Positions 1 through 6,725 of a DNA stretch of 7,798 nt are shown one piece after another. The notes beneath the pieces are model-generated. The model was given only the letters and a program-made list of their open reading frames with translations, was not told the origin of the DNA and made no database searches. Numbering within the stretch: the stretch's first letter is position 1; the number at the start of each line of letters is the position of its first letter. Location of the stretch: positions 1 through 7,798 of the forward strand of contig JAEDEY010000090.1 of NCBI GenBank assembly GCA_016293065.1, read 5' to 3'. The DNA comes from Bacteroidales bacterium. GTDB taxonomy: Bacteria; Bacteroidota; Bacteroidia; Bacteroidales; UBA3663. Position numbers and translations under genes: made by a program.

Positions 1-284
1 ACACCAAAAGTCACACCAAATGCCAAGACACTAATGCTCCATAAAATACCAAGGTCTCTGGCACTGTCCCTCGTTGTTCTACTGTGGCGGAGTAGGTTGA
101 AGCAGACAGCGATGGAGGCAGACATCAAGAATACGCCTACCATGCACCCAATAATGACAAGGATGGAGCTGATGTCTAGTTCTAAGTTCAACTTCACCTC
201 AAAGGGCTTGAGGATCAACAGCACAAAAATCGAGCTTAGAAACATGAATGTCGTGAGTTTCAGAATTCTTTTAATCTTACACAT
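1..284 (-). CDS. Membrane protein of unknown function, truncated by the window edge
   Basis: An open frame starts with ATG (complement of 282-284) and runs off the left edge after 94 codons without a stop. The protein begins MCKIKRILKL, a short basic cytoplasmic-type start. A hydrophobic segment follows at about residues 11-28 (rich in F, L, I, V), then a short polar stretch (EVKLNLELD), a second segment at about 40-63, a basic loop (LLRHSRTTRDSAARD) and the start of a third segment (LGILWSISVLAFGVTFGV). This is a multi-pass inner-membrane protein; I do not recognise the family. It could be a small membrane protein or the membrane part of a sensor kinase. It is divergent to the outer-membrane barrel gene at 565, and a -7-like box (315-323) and mirrored half-sites lie upstream. 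A plus-strand frame over the same bases (34-324) has no family features and reads like a shadow. Confidence 0.6.
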   Translation of the reverse strand, partial: MCKIKRILKLTTFMFLSSIFVLLILKPFEVKLNLELDISSILVIIGCMVGVFLMSASIAVCFNLLRHSRTTRDSARDLGILWSISVLAFGVTFG

Positions 285-314
285 TGTAGTTTTGAGTTTT
301 GAATTTTACATTTC

Positions 315-323
315 GCAAAAATA
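315..323 (-). promoter_or_regulatory. -7 box for the leftward membrane protein gene
   Basis: On the minus strand this reads TATTTTTGC, a full match to the Bacteroidetes -7 consensus TAnnTTTG(C). It lies 30 nt upstream of the ATG. No TTG is present 19-20 nt further upstream, so the -33 element is missing or poor. That would fit a promoter needing an activator, and the GGGACA half-sites begin 30 nt upstream of the box. The match is to a short A/T-rich motif and could be chance; the mirrored geometry with the rightward promoter is the main support. Confidence 0.45.
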
Positions 324-353
324 ATGAAAAAATCTGCTATTTTAGATAAGTCT

Positions 354-489
354 GGGACAAAATGTATAGAATTGGGACAGAAAGATGTGAAGGAGTGAAG
401 ATGTTCAAGGTATTCTCTGGAGTCTTCTCTTTGTAGCGTCAAGCAACACCTTTACTTCTTTCTGTCCCAAATTGGCTAACGTCTATCCC
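354..489. promoter_or_regulatory. Mirror-symmetric array of four GGGACA-like half-sites in a divergent control region
   Basis: GGGACA occurs on the plus strand at 354-359 and 374-379 (period 20). The complement occurs at 463-468 (TGTCCC) and 484-489 (TATCCC, one change; period 21). The inner pair extends into an imperfect inverted repeat: 372-393 pairs with 449-470 at 20 of 22 positions. The outermost half-sites stop 30 nt and 29 nt short of the left and right -7 boxes, so the whole region is symmetric about position 421. Paired direct half-sites two helical turns apart, just upstream of -33, suggest an activator binding as a tandem dimer on each side. LytTR-type regulators use such spacing, but the regulator is not in the window and its identity is inference. 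A long imperfect RNA hairpin is the alternative reading. Confidence 0.5.
419..455 (+). repeat. Diverged repeat copy 1 (partner at 3018-3054)
   Basis: This 37-base segment aligns without gaps to 3018-3054 at 29 of 37 positions. The conserved core reads TGTAG(C/T)GTCAA(G/A)(C/T)AACAC. A GAAGAT precedes both copies at different distances, so the similarity may extend with an indel. It fills most of the space between the inverted arms of the divergent control region. It is probably a member of a dispersed intergenic repeat family; two copies are too few to define it. Confidence 0.4.
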
Positions 490-495
490 AACCTA

Positions 496-527
496 TTGCC
501 CGAAAGAAAAGATTGCTATACCTTTGC
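496..527 (+). promoter_or_regulatory. Promoter of the outer-membrane barrel gene
   Basis: A TTG (-33) at 496-498 is followed after exactly 20 nt by TACCTTTG (-7, 519-526) and then C. This is a full match to the Bacteroidetes primary sigma factor pattern. Transcription should begin near 532-534, giving a leader of about 30 nt that is A/T-rich (ATTAATTATAAACAG before the ATG) and lacks a Shine-Dalgarno sequence, as is normal in this phylum. The promoter also settles the start of the gene: an in-frame TTG at 472 lies upstream of it and cannot be the start codon of this transcript. Confidence 0.8.
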
Positions 528-564
528 ACCGCATACAATTACATTTTTAATTAATTATAAACAG

Positions 565-2712
565 ATGAGAAGAATAGGTTTTTTGTTTTTGTTCCAATCG
601 CTGTGCTTTGTGGCGGTCTATGGACAAAATGTGAATTCGACTGATTCGACAGTCTTTCTTAATGAAGTAGAGGTGAAATCTTTTGTGCCAAAGACAAGGC
701 TGCGTGGCGATGCCATAGTGACCAAAATTCATGGCACTGTACTTGAGAAGTCAGGTTCTGTTCACGAAATGCTGGGCAAGGTGCCTGGAATGATGATGGA
801 AGGCGAAGAGCTCAAGGTGATTGGCAAGGGTGTGCCAGTTTTTTATGTCAATGGCCGCAAGCTTTATGACAACGAAGAACTCAAGCGCATAAGAAGTGAA
901 GAAATTCTGGAGGTAGAGGTAATCAACAACCCAGGTGCACAGTATGATGCCACTGTGAGTTCTGTAGTAAGGATTCGCACCCGTCGTCCTCAGGGCGAGG
1001 GTTTTGGTTTTAACCTGACAGCAGGACATAGCCAGGATCTGCGTCAGGCTGATTATGCTGACCCTTCTGCAACGATCAACTTCAACTATCGCAACAAGGG
1101 TTTGGATGTCTTTGGCATGGTCAATCACTGGAATTCGCACACATTACAGGAAGCCACTACCGATCAGCATATCTATGCCAACGTTGGCAATCAGGTCAAT
1201 GACAACTGGCAGAAGGGAAAGATAGTTACAAGCACTGCTGGCTATGGAATGAATTATGCGCTGGGTGTCAATCAGGTGATAAGCGAAAATCACAGCATGG
1301 GCGCACGTCTTCAGATCGACCATCTGTTGAACAACGAGAGTCCGCTGACTCTCGATCAGGATATCTTTAACAATGATGTCTTCTATAAATCGCTTTTCTC
1401 GGAAACTCACACTATCTACGATCATCCGATCGGCTATAATCTCAACTCATACTACAATGGCCGATGGGGAAAGATCGGCATCGACTGGAACTTCGACTGG
1501 GGCAAGAAAGGTGCAGAAGAAAAGATGGACAGCAAGAGCGACGATGTACATTCGCTGAGCGAGGCTTCGAGCAATCTGTTTGCAACAAAGCTCGTGGTGT
1601 CGTATCCTGTGTGGAAAGGAACGGTCAATGCAGGAACAGAGATGACATGGGTGAGGCGTGACATCGATTATGTTATCAATCAGGACTATATATCAGATTC
1701 TCATTCCAAGACCGAAGAAGACAGTTATTCAGTATTCGTTGAGTATCTTGCCAAATTCGACAAGTATGGAACGGCGAGGATTGGTGCTCGCTATGAATGT
1801 GTGAATTTTGATTATGTCAACCTTGCCGATGCTGCTGCCAATGTGCGCGACACCCGCCGCGGCATTTACCCGTCGATATCATATTCGGTAGGGTTTGGCA
1901 GGGTGAATCTTTCGTTGAGCTACAACACCAAGACCGTTCGCCCAAACTTCTATCGTCTGACCGATGCCACTACCTATGTCAGTCACTCGATGCTGATGCA
2001 GGGCAACTCGCAGCTGCGCAATCAGATCAACCATGAGTTGGGACTCAATGCCCGATGGAGCTGGATCATGGCTTCAGTCAGCTACACAAAAAACAACCAC
2101 ATGATGACACAATGGTCTTATCCATACATCGGAGAGCATGTGCCTGTAGAGGAGGGTGTGCAGGTCGTGAGGGTGATCAACCTCGCCAAGCCTGTCAAGA
2201 CTCTTATCGGCTTCATCAATGCCTCGCCCTCGATAGGCATCTATTCAATGAATACTACAATGGGTTGTCAGAAGCAGTTTTTCACTTTGGAAGTGGAAGA
2301 CCCTCGTGAGGCTTCGGGCAAACGAACCATGTCTTATAATGACCCTGTGCTTTTCATCAATTCCAACAATACGTTGCGTCTGCCTCACAATTGGCAAGTG
2401 GAATGTAGCTTGAATGTCAATTCAAAGGGTAATCTGCAAAACTATCGACTGATGAAGTGGAATACAGGCTTGTCGGCTGCTATTCAGAAGACTCTGCTGC
2501 GCAACAATGCTCTCACCTTGCGGCTTTCTGCCAATGACATTCTGTATCGCACGGGACAGGATATTCTGCTTGACAGCGGCGACAACGTGATGTATCAATG
2601 CAACCGACACTCGTCGCAACGCTTGGTGTTTTCAATCCGCTATGCATTCAATCAAACCAAGAGCAAGTATAAAGGTACTGGAGCTGGTGGGGATGCGAAG
2701 AACAGAATGTAG
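565..2712 (+). CDS. Outer-membrane beta-barrel protein with TonB-receptor-like plug (OMP_b-brl_3 type)
   Basis: The 715-residue protein starts at the ATG at 565: the promoter lies just upstream and the first 20 residues form a signal peptide (MRRIGFLFLF, then hydrophobic, likely cut after VYG, leaving QNVN). Residues about 30-141 look like a plug: a short NEVEVKS strand, then KVPGMM (72-77), VFYVNGRKL (92-100), NNPGAQYDA (121-129) and VVRIRTRR (134-141). The rest alternates aromatic-rich strands and polar loops typical of a large barrel. A terminal strand (LVFSIRYAFN) is followed by the tail KSKYKGTGAGGDAKNRM (699-715), which I recognise as typical of this family. The carboxypeptidase-regulatory-like Ig domain that often precedes the plug is absent. 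No SusD-like partner is adjacent, so a SusC glycan importer is unlikely; the substrate is unknown. It is divergent to the leftward membrane gene and convergent with the xylan operon. No clear terminator follows. Confidence 0.88.
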   Translation: MRRIGFLFLFQSLCFVAVYGQNVNSTDSTVFLNEVEVKSFVPKTRLRGDAIVTKIHGTVLEKSGSVHEMLGKVPGMMMEGEELKVIGKGVPVFYVNGRKLYDNEELKRIRSEEILEVEVINNPGAQYDATVSSVVRIRTRRPQGEGFGFNLTAGHSQDLRQADYADPSATINFNYRNKGLDVFGMVNHWNSHTLQEATTDQHIYANVGNQVNDNWQKGKIVTSTAGYGMNYALGVNQVISENHSMGARLQIDHLLNNESPLTLDQDIFNNDVFYKSLFSETHTIYDHPIGYNLNSYYNGRWGKIGIDWNFDWGKKGAEEKMDSKSDDVHSLSEASSNLFATKLVVSYPVWKGTVNAGTEMTWVRRDIDYVINQDYISDSHSKTEEDSYSVFVEYLAKFDKYGTARIGARYECVNFDYVNLADAAANVRDTRRGIYPSISYSVGFGRVNLSLSYNTKTVRPNFYRLTDATTYVSHSMLMQGNSQLRNQINHELGLNARWSWIMASVSYTKNNHMMTQWSYPYIGEHVPVEEGVQVVRVINLAKPVKTLIGFINASPSIGIYSMNTTMGCQKQFFTLEVEDPREASGKRTMSYNDPVLFINSNNTLRLPHNWQVECSLNVNSKGNLQNYRLMKWNTGLSAAIQKTLLRNNALTLRLSANDILYRTGQDILLDSGDNVMYQCNRHSSQRLVFSIRYAFNQTKSKYKGTGAGGDAKNRM

Positions 2713-2978
2713 TGTTGATATGCTTTGCCCTTACAGGGTGTAAACATATATAATTAGTTATTGGTAGCCATTCATCTGTCGTGAGACAAGTGGGTGGCAT
2801 TTAAAATGTTGGACACGACAATGCTATCTGTATATTGCAAAATATAAGGCTTTGCGAACTGTATTTATGCTTGGAGGTCTGAAATATGGTGCGAAAACCT
2901 GGAAGAAGACATGTAAATATCAATACTTTGCGATGTAATAGCACATAAGTGTATTGCTCAGAACTATAAACAACAAAG
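2713..2978. other. Gene-free A/T-rich stretch in the convergent gap
   Basis: I found no convincing gene, promoter or RNA here. Weak structures are a short CCCT-TAC-AGGG palindrome near 2738-2748 and a 7-bp inverted pair, TGTCGTG (2777-2783) with CACGACA (2814-2820), around a 30-nt loop. Neither has a T-tract, so neither is a convincing terminator for the upstream barrel gene. A minus-strand frame at 2801-3025 shows no family features and starts inside the repeat element; I do not call it. The stretch may be decayed DNA. Confidence 0.4.
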
Positions 2979-3105
2979 TAAGGCGCTTCGCTTGTTAAGA
3001 TTTGAAGATTCTTCTGTAGAGTCATGTCTGTGTAGTGTCAAATAACACTTTCACACCTTAATATCTTCACATCTATCTTCACACCTTAACAAGCGAAGCG
3101 CCTTA
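2979..3105. repeat. 127-bp element bounded by perfect 21-bp inverted repeats
   Basis: The arm at 2979-2999 (starts TAAGGCGCTTCG, ends TTGTTAAG) is the exact reverse complement of 3085-3105. The 85 nt between them holds the second copy of the 37-bp repeat (3018-3054) and an 11-bp direct repeat, TTCACACCTTA, at 3050-3060 and 3078-3088. The right arm ends 7 nt before the stop codon of the leftward GH43 gene, so operon transcripts would carry a long stem. No T-tract follows either arm, so it is not a standard intrinsic terminator. It encodes no protein and I see no clear target-site duplication. Options are a MITE- or REP-like repeat, or a 3'-end structure protecting or ending convergent transcripts. 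Confidence 0.75.
3018..3054 (+). repeat. Diverged repeat copy 2 (partner at 419-455)
   Basis: It aligns without gaps to 419-455 at 29 of 37 positions, with core TGTAGTGTCAAATAACAC. It also seems to hold an internal near-duplication, TGTAGAGTCATG (3016-3027) and TGTAGTGTCAAA (3031-3042). It sits inside the 21-bp inverted repeats. Copy 1 also sits between inverted arms, although those arms have a different sequence. Confidence 0.4.
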
Positions 3106-3112
3106 ACAACTA

Positions 3113-4156
3113 TCAGTCGATTCCTTCGATTGTCTTGATCTTGCCATTCTCGTCCCATTCGATCTCGCAAACCTTGAGCGAGCGGAGCCAAGACTTGCCA
3201 CCAGAAGGCACAGAGTCGTGGTGGAAGAGATACCACTTGCCCTGGAACTCGATTATGGCATGGTGGGTTGTCCAGCCAACGACAGGAGTGAGAATCTCTC
3301 CCTGATAGGTGAATGGACCATAAGGATTGTCACCTACTGCATAGCAGAGGAGGTGAGAGTCGCCTGTAGAGTATGAGAAATAGTACTTGCCATCCTTCTT
3401 GAATGTCCAAGAAGCCTCGAAGAAGCGATGTGGGTCGTCAGCCTTGAGAGGCTCGCCATTCTCATCGACAACTACGATAGGACGTGGAGCCTCGGCATAG
3501 TTGAGTCCGTCTTTAGTGAGACGCACGCAACGGCTTGGGAGAGCATCGACATGACCTTCTGGCAGGTATGGAGTTTCAAGATGGATATTGTCCTTATAAC
3601 GCTGGAGCTGACCTCCCCAGAGTCCTCCGAAATATACATAAACCTCGCCGTCAGCATCGTCGCGGAAAGCGCACATGTCGATGCTGTAGCTGCCAGGCAC
3701 TGGTGCTGGCTGAGGGATGAACGGACCTGCAGGGTTGTCGGCAATGGCTGTACCCCAATGGAACACGTCGTTGCGGTCCTTGAGAGGGAAGTACATGATA
3801 TACTTCTTCACCTTCTTGCTGAAGCCCAAGCCTGCTGCCTGTTCCTCGGCATTGGTTGGAACTTCAACCACATATTCCTGCACGTCGCAATCCCAGAGCT
3901 GACGACCTGCCCAAGGGATATCCTCCTGACGGAGCACGCAGCCATGGTCGGTGACAGTACCGGTCATTGGGTCACCATCGATCGAAAGGACATGATAGTC
4001 CTTCATGATGTACTGGTCACCATTGTCGTTCTCAACATTCGAAGCCTCCCAGTCGTGACTTGGATAGATATAGATCTTGCCATCGAATACATGAACCGAT
4101 GGATCTGCCATATAGTCGGCAGGGAAAAGATAACGCTTTGTTGCCTTTGTAGCCAT
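3113..4156 (-). CDS. xynB: GH43 family xylosidase (beta-xylosidase / arabinofuranosidase type), cytoplasmic
   Basis: This 347-residue enzyme should release xylose, or arabinose, from the ends of imported xylo-oligosaccharides. It has no signal peptide (MATKATKRYLFPADYMADPS), so it acts in the cytoplasm. The GH43 five-bladed propeller triad is visible: general base D18 in ADPSV, pKa-setting D160 in SIDMCAF and general acid E247 in FFEASW. Other family landmarks are KIYIYPSHD (27-35), DYHVLS (53-58), HGCVLRQEDIPWA (71-83), FYKYYF-like KDGKYYFSYS (254-263) and the late HH motif at 298-299 followed by KWYLFHHDS. The length fits a single catalytic domain without a binding module. It is the last gene of the operon, 8 nt after the xylanase stop. 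The xynB symbol is by analogy with the Prevotella bryantii xylan cluster; xylosidase against arabinofuranosidase activity cannot be read from sequence. Confidence 0.88.
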   Translation of the reverse strand: MATKATKRYLFPADYMADPSVHVFDGKIYIYPSHDWEASNVENDNGDQYIMKDYHVLSIDGDPMTGTVTDHGCVLRQEDIPWAGRQLWDCDVQEYVVEVPTNAEEQAAGLGFSKKVKKYIMYFPLKDRNDVFHWGTAIADNPAGPFIPQPAPVPGSYSIDMCAFRDDADGEVYVYFGGLWGGQLQRYKDNIHLETPYLPEGHVDALPSRCVRLTKDGLNYAEAPRPIVVVDENGEPLKADDPHRFFEASWTFKKDGKYYFSYSTGDSHLLCYAVGDNPYGPFTYQGEILTPVVGWTTHHAIIEFQGKWYLFHHDSVPSGGKSWLRSLKVCEIEWDENGKIKTIEGID

Positions 4157-4164
4157 AGTATTGT

Positions 4165-5274
4165 TTATTTTTTATTGATAATGTCTTTGAGGAAAGGTTT
4201 CATCTCGTAGTTGCGGTCGAAGAGGAGAGGATAGTTGGTGCGACCCTTCATTGGCCAGTCGTTCTTCCACGAGTCGCCATCCTGAACACCCCATACCGTC
4301 ACGCGGCAGATGTGATCCTGATACTTCTCATAGATGCTGAATACCTGCTTCATGCGGTCGTTCCATATCTGGCTCACGCTGTCGGGCAATGCTTCAGGAT
4401 ATGGATTCATCTGTGCGGAATATGCAGCTTCGTCCTCGACCGATGCTCCGAACGACACAGTAGGGATGGCATCCATGTCGAGCTCGGTGATTGCCACCTC
4501 GACACCAGCGTCGATGAGAGCCTGGATGGTTTTCTCATACTCGACAAAGTCAGGATGTTCCATACCCATGTGGCTCTGCATTCCCACGGCATCGATGCGC
4601 AAGCCTTGCGCCTTGAGGCTCTTGACGAGCTTCACGACACCCTCGCGCTTGCCAGGAAGAGCCATCGAGTAGTCGTTGTAGTAGAGTTCGGCATCGGGGT
4701 CGGCTTCGTGGGCGCACTTGAATGCCCATGGGATGAACTCCTCGCCGAGAATCTCGTAGAACTTGCTGTTGCGGTATGAGCCATCGTCGAGGATTGCCTC
4801 GTTGACTACATCATAGCCCTTGATACGTCCGCGATAGCGAGTCAGGATGGCGGTGATATGGTCGCGCATACGAGCCTTGAGCACCTCTGCCGATACCTGC
4901 TTGCCGTTTTCGTCGGTGAAGAACCATGGCGAGCACTGTGAGTGCCAGATTAGGCAATGGCCGATGACTGTCATGCCATTCTCTTCGCCAAACTTTACAA
5001 ACTGGTCGGCATCGCCCCAGTTCCATGTGAAAGGTGTAGGGTGAATCTCTTCGCTCTTCATGCAGTTTTCGGCAACTACACTGTTGAAGTGCTTCTTGAC
5101 GATGGCTGCACCCAAGGTGTCGCGTTCCCACGACTGATCGACATTGACTGCCACACCAATGAGGAATTTGTCACCGAAATAGTCTTTGAGAGTAACTTCA
5201 GCTTCTGGAGCCTTCTGTGTGCAGCTCAAGAGAGAAGCTGCACAGAAAGCGCCGATAAAAAATCTTTTGATCAT
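4165..5274 (-). CDS. xynA: GH10 endo-1,4-beta-xylanase lipoprotein
   Basis: This 369-residue retaining endoxylanase cuts internal beta-1,4 links of xylan. The N-terminus is a lipoprotein signal (MIKRFFIGAF, lipobox LLSC, acylated C18), so it is anchored in a membrane. The residues just after C18 (TQKAPE) lack a strong acidic export run, so periplasmic against surface location stays open. The GH10 barrel fills residues about 28-365. The acid/base is E159 in DVVNEA and the nucleophile E264 in ITELDM. Subsite motifs are AENCMK (68-73), GHCLIWHSQ (105-113), QSHMG (233-237) and VWGVQDGDSW (327-336). No carbohydrate-binding module is present or inserted. It lies 62 nt after the symporter stop, a gap in which I see no promoter or hairpin, and 8 nt before the GH43 gene. 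The ATG at 5274 gives an ideal signal peptide. Confidence 0.94.
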   Translation of the reverse strand: MIKRFFIGAFCAASLLSCTQKAPEAEVTLKDYFGDKFLIGVAVNVDQSWERDTLGAAIVKKHFNSVVAENCMKSEEIHPTPFTWNWGDADQFVKFGEENGMTVIGHCLIWHSQCSPWFFTDENGKQVSAEVLKARMRDHITAILTRYRGRIKGYDVVNEAILDDGSYRNSKFYEILGEEFIPWAFKCAHEADPDAELYYNDYSMALPGKREGVVKLVKSLKAQGLRIDAVGMQSHMGMEHPDFVEYEKTIQALIDAGVEVAITELDMDAIPTVSFGASVEDEAAYSAQMNPYPEALPDSVSQIWNDRMKQVFSIYEKYQDHICRVTVWGVQDGDSWKNDWPMKGRTNYPLLFDRNYEMKPFLKDIINKK

Positions 5275-5336
5275 TTTTTCGTGATAGATAAATGAAATAT
5301 GTTACCTGTTAGAGTTGTTTCGCACGAGTCTTGAGA

Positions 5337-6725
5337 TTATTTTGCACGTGCCTCGATCTCCTTGTTGATGGCATCGATCTTGTCGTCGGTCAGTTCATAC
5401 TTTGAAATGATGAACATAGCGAGAGCAAGGAGAGCAGCAGGAATCACACATACGAGCCAGAGGATACCTTCTTCAGCCAAAGGTGACTGATCGATGGTTT
5501 CGCTATTGTAAGCGACATAGGCGAGAACGGCTGGAGTGACGATGCCACCGAGTGTCATACCTGCCTTGAAGAAGATACCTGTCAGGGCATTGACGATACC
5601 AGCAATGCGTTTGCCACTCTTCCATTCACCGTAAGAGATGACCTCTGGCACGAGAGCCCACATGTAACCAGTGGCTACGATGACACCTGTCGATTTGATG
5701 AACTGTGCGATATAAACCCAAGTCATCGATGGTGTCTCCATCTTGGCAATGACATAGAGCATCATCATGCCGACGATGGCACATGAGAGGAAGGCATAGA
5801 ACATGTTCTTCTTGCCGATGGCCTTCTTGATGGCAGGCACTAGAGGCATGAAGATGAACGATGGTATAGAACCTAGAGCCATGAAGATTGAGAGTTCAGC
5901 TGCTGTTCCGTGCATATTGCTGTTGATGAAATATGCTCCTGCTGCATTTCCGATCGACATCATTGCGAAGGCTGTGATGAAGAAGAAGGCGATGATGCGC
6001 AAAGGGCGGTTCTTGACAAATTCCATCCAGAGGTCGCTGATCTTGACGTTCTCGCTCTCCTTGGCATCCATCACGACACGCTCCTTACACTGGCTGAAAC
6101 AGAATACCAAAAGGGCAAGACCTATGATGGCATAGAAGGTCATGGTGAGAAACCAAGCATGTGACTCCTTTGGCAGCTCGGCAGTCTTCGTGACAGCGAA
6201 GAGACCTATGACGAGCGGAAGACCAGAGTTGACGGCAAGACCGCCCACATTGGCCATGAACATACGCACAGAGGTGAGGATGGTAATTTCGTTGGTGTCT
6301 CGTGTGAGCGATGAGTTGAGTGCTCCGTAAGGCACGTTGATGAACGTGTAGAGCAGCGTCATCGAGATATAGGTGATATAGGCATAGACGAGCGAAGGCT
6401 TGAAGCCGTCGTAGAAACATAGTATAGCAAAGATTGAGAGAGGAATGCCGACATAGAGCAGATATGAGCGGTATTTGCCCAACTTAGGGTTGTTCTTGTC
6501 AATGAGTGCACCTACGATAGGATCCCAGATGACGTTGGCAACATTGCCTACTGTGAGCATGAGTGTGACAGCCAATGGATCAAGTCCGTAGATGTCGGTG
6601 TAAAAGAATGTGAGATAAGTACATGTCACCTGAAAAATCAGGTTCTGTGCAAGGTCGCCCGAGCCAAAGCCGATGCGCTGCAGCCAACTCAGCTTGTAAA
6701 AGCCTTTGTTTCCTTCGTTAGTCAT
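5337..6725 (-). CDS. GPH-family sugar:cation symporter (MFS_2), probable xylo-oligosaccharide importer
   Basis: This 462-residue inner-membrane protein has about 12 hydrophobic segments and matches the glycoside-pentoside-hexuronide:cation symporter family (TC 2.A.2). Family marks are FGSGDLAQN (20-28), the loop WDPIVGALID (67-76) followed by KYR, VPYGALNS (131-138) and the late-loop signature SYGEWKSGKR (364-373) with E361 and E367. It should import xylosides or xylo-oligosaccharides with Na+ or H+; this is inferred from the two xylan enzymes downstream. It corresponds to what I know as XynD in Prevotella bryantii; I leave the symbol blank because xynD names other enzymes elsewhere. It is the first gene of the operon. 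The ATG at 6725 follows an A/T-rich leader (AAAATATAAAACT), and the promoter lies at 6837-6866. Length and topology look complete. Confidence 0.9.
   Translation of the reverse strand: MTNEGNKGFYKLSWLQRIGFGSGDLAQNLIFQVTCTYLTFFYTDIYGLDPLAVTLMLTVGNVANVIWDPIVGALIDKNNPKLGKYRSYLLYVGIPLSIFAILCFYDGFKPSLVYAYITYISMTLLYTFINVPYGALNSSLTRDTNEITILTSVRMFMANVGGLAVNSGLPLVIGLFAVTKTAELPKESHAWFLTMTFYAIIGLALLVFCFSQCKERVVMDAKESENVKISDLWMEFVKNRPLRIIAFFFITAFAMMSIGNAAGAYFINSNMHGTAAELSIFMALGSIPSFIFMPLVPAIKKAIGKKNMFYAFLSCAIVGMMMLYVIAKMETPSMTWVYIAQFIKSTGVIVATGYMWALVPEVISYGEWKSGKRIAGIVNALTGIFFKAGMTLGGIVTPAVLAYVAYNSETIDQSPLAEEGILWLVCVIPAALLALAMFIISKYELTDDKIDAINKEIEARAK

Noticed and set aside
34..324. Plus-strand 96-codon frame opposite the left-edge membrane gene
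   Set aside because: The minus-strand reading gives clear membrane segments, an ATG and an upstream -7 box; the plus-strand reading gives no coherent protein.
472..564. In-frame TTG start giving the barrel protein 31 extra residues
   Set aside because: The canonical promoter (496-527) lies downstream of that TTG, and the signal peptide begins at the ATG at 565.
2777..2820. TGTCGTG/CACGACA inverted pair as a terminator for the barrel gene
   Set aside because: The stem is only 7 bp with a 30-nt loop and no T-run follows.
2801..3025. Minus-strand frame starting MTLQ, similar at its first residues to a frame at 260-442
   Set aside because: The shared MTLQ start comes from the diverged repeat, not from homologous proteins; the sequences then differ and no domain is visible in either.
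3050..3088. TTCACACCTTA direct repeats as the start of a CRISPR array
   Set aside because: There are only two 11-bp copies with a 17-nt gap, no further units and no cas genes.
3428..4210. Long plus-strand open frame (260 codons) opposite the GH43 gene
   Set aside because: It is antisense to a complete GH43 enzyme with an intact catalytic triad; the predicted protein shows no recognisable domain and there is no promoter. It is a shadow of the coding pattern.
4312..4779. Plus-strand open frame (155 codons) opposite the GH10 gene
   Set aside because: It is antisense to the conserved xylanase catalytic region and has no family features; overlapping frames nearby are similar shadows.
5275..5336. 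Possible internal promoter or processing hairpin between symporter and xylanase genes
   Set aside because: No TAnnTTTG box, paired TTG or stable stem is visible in these 62 nt on the minus strand.
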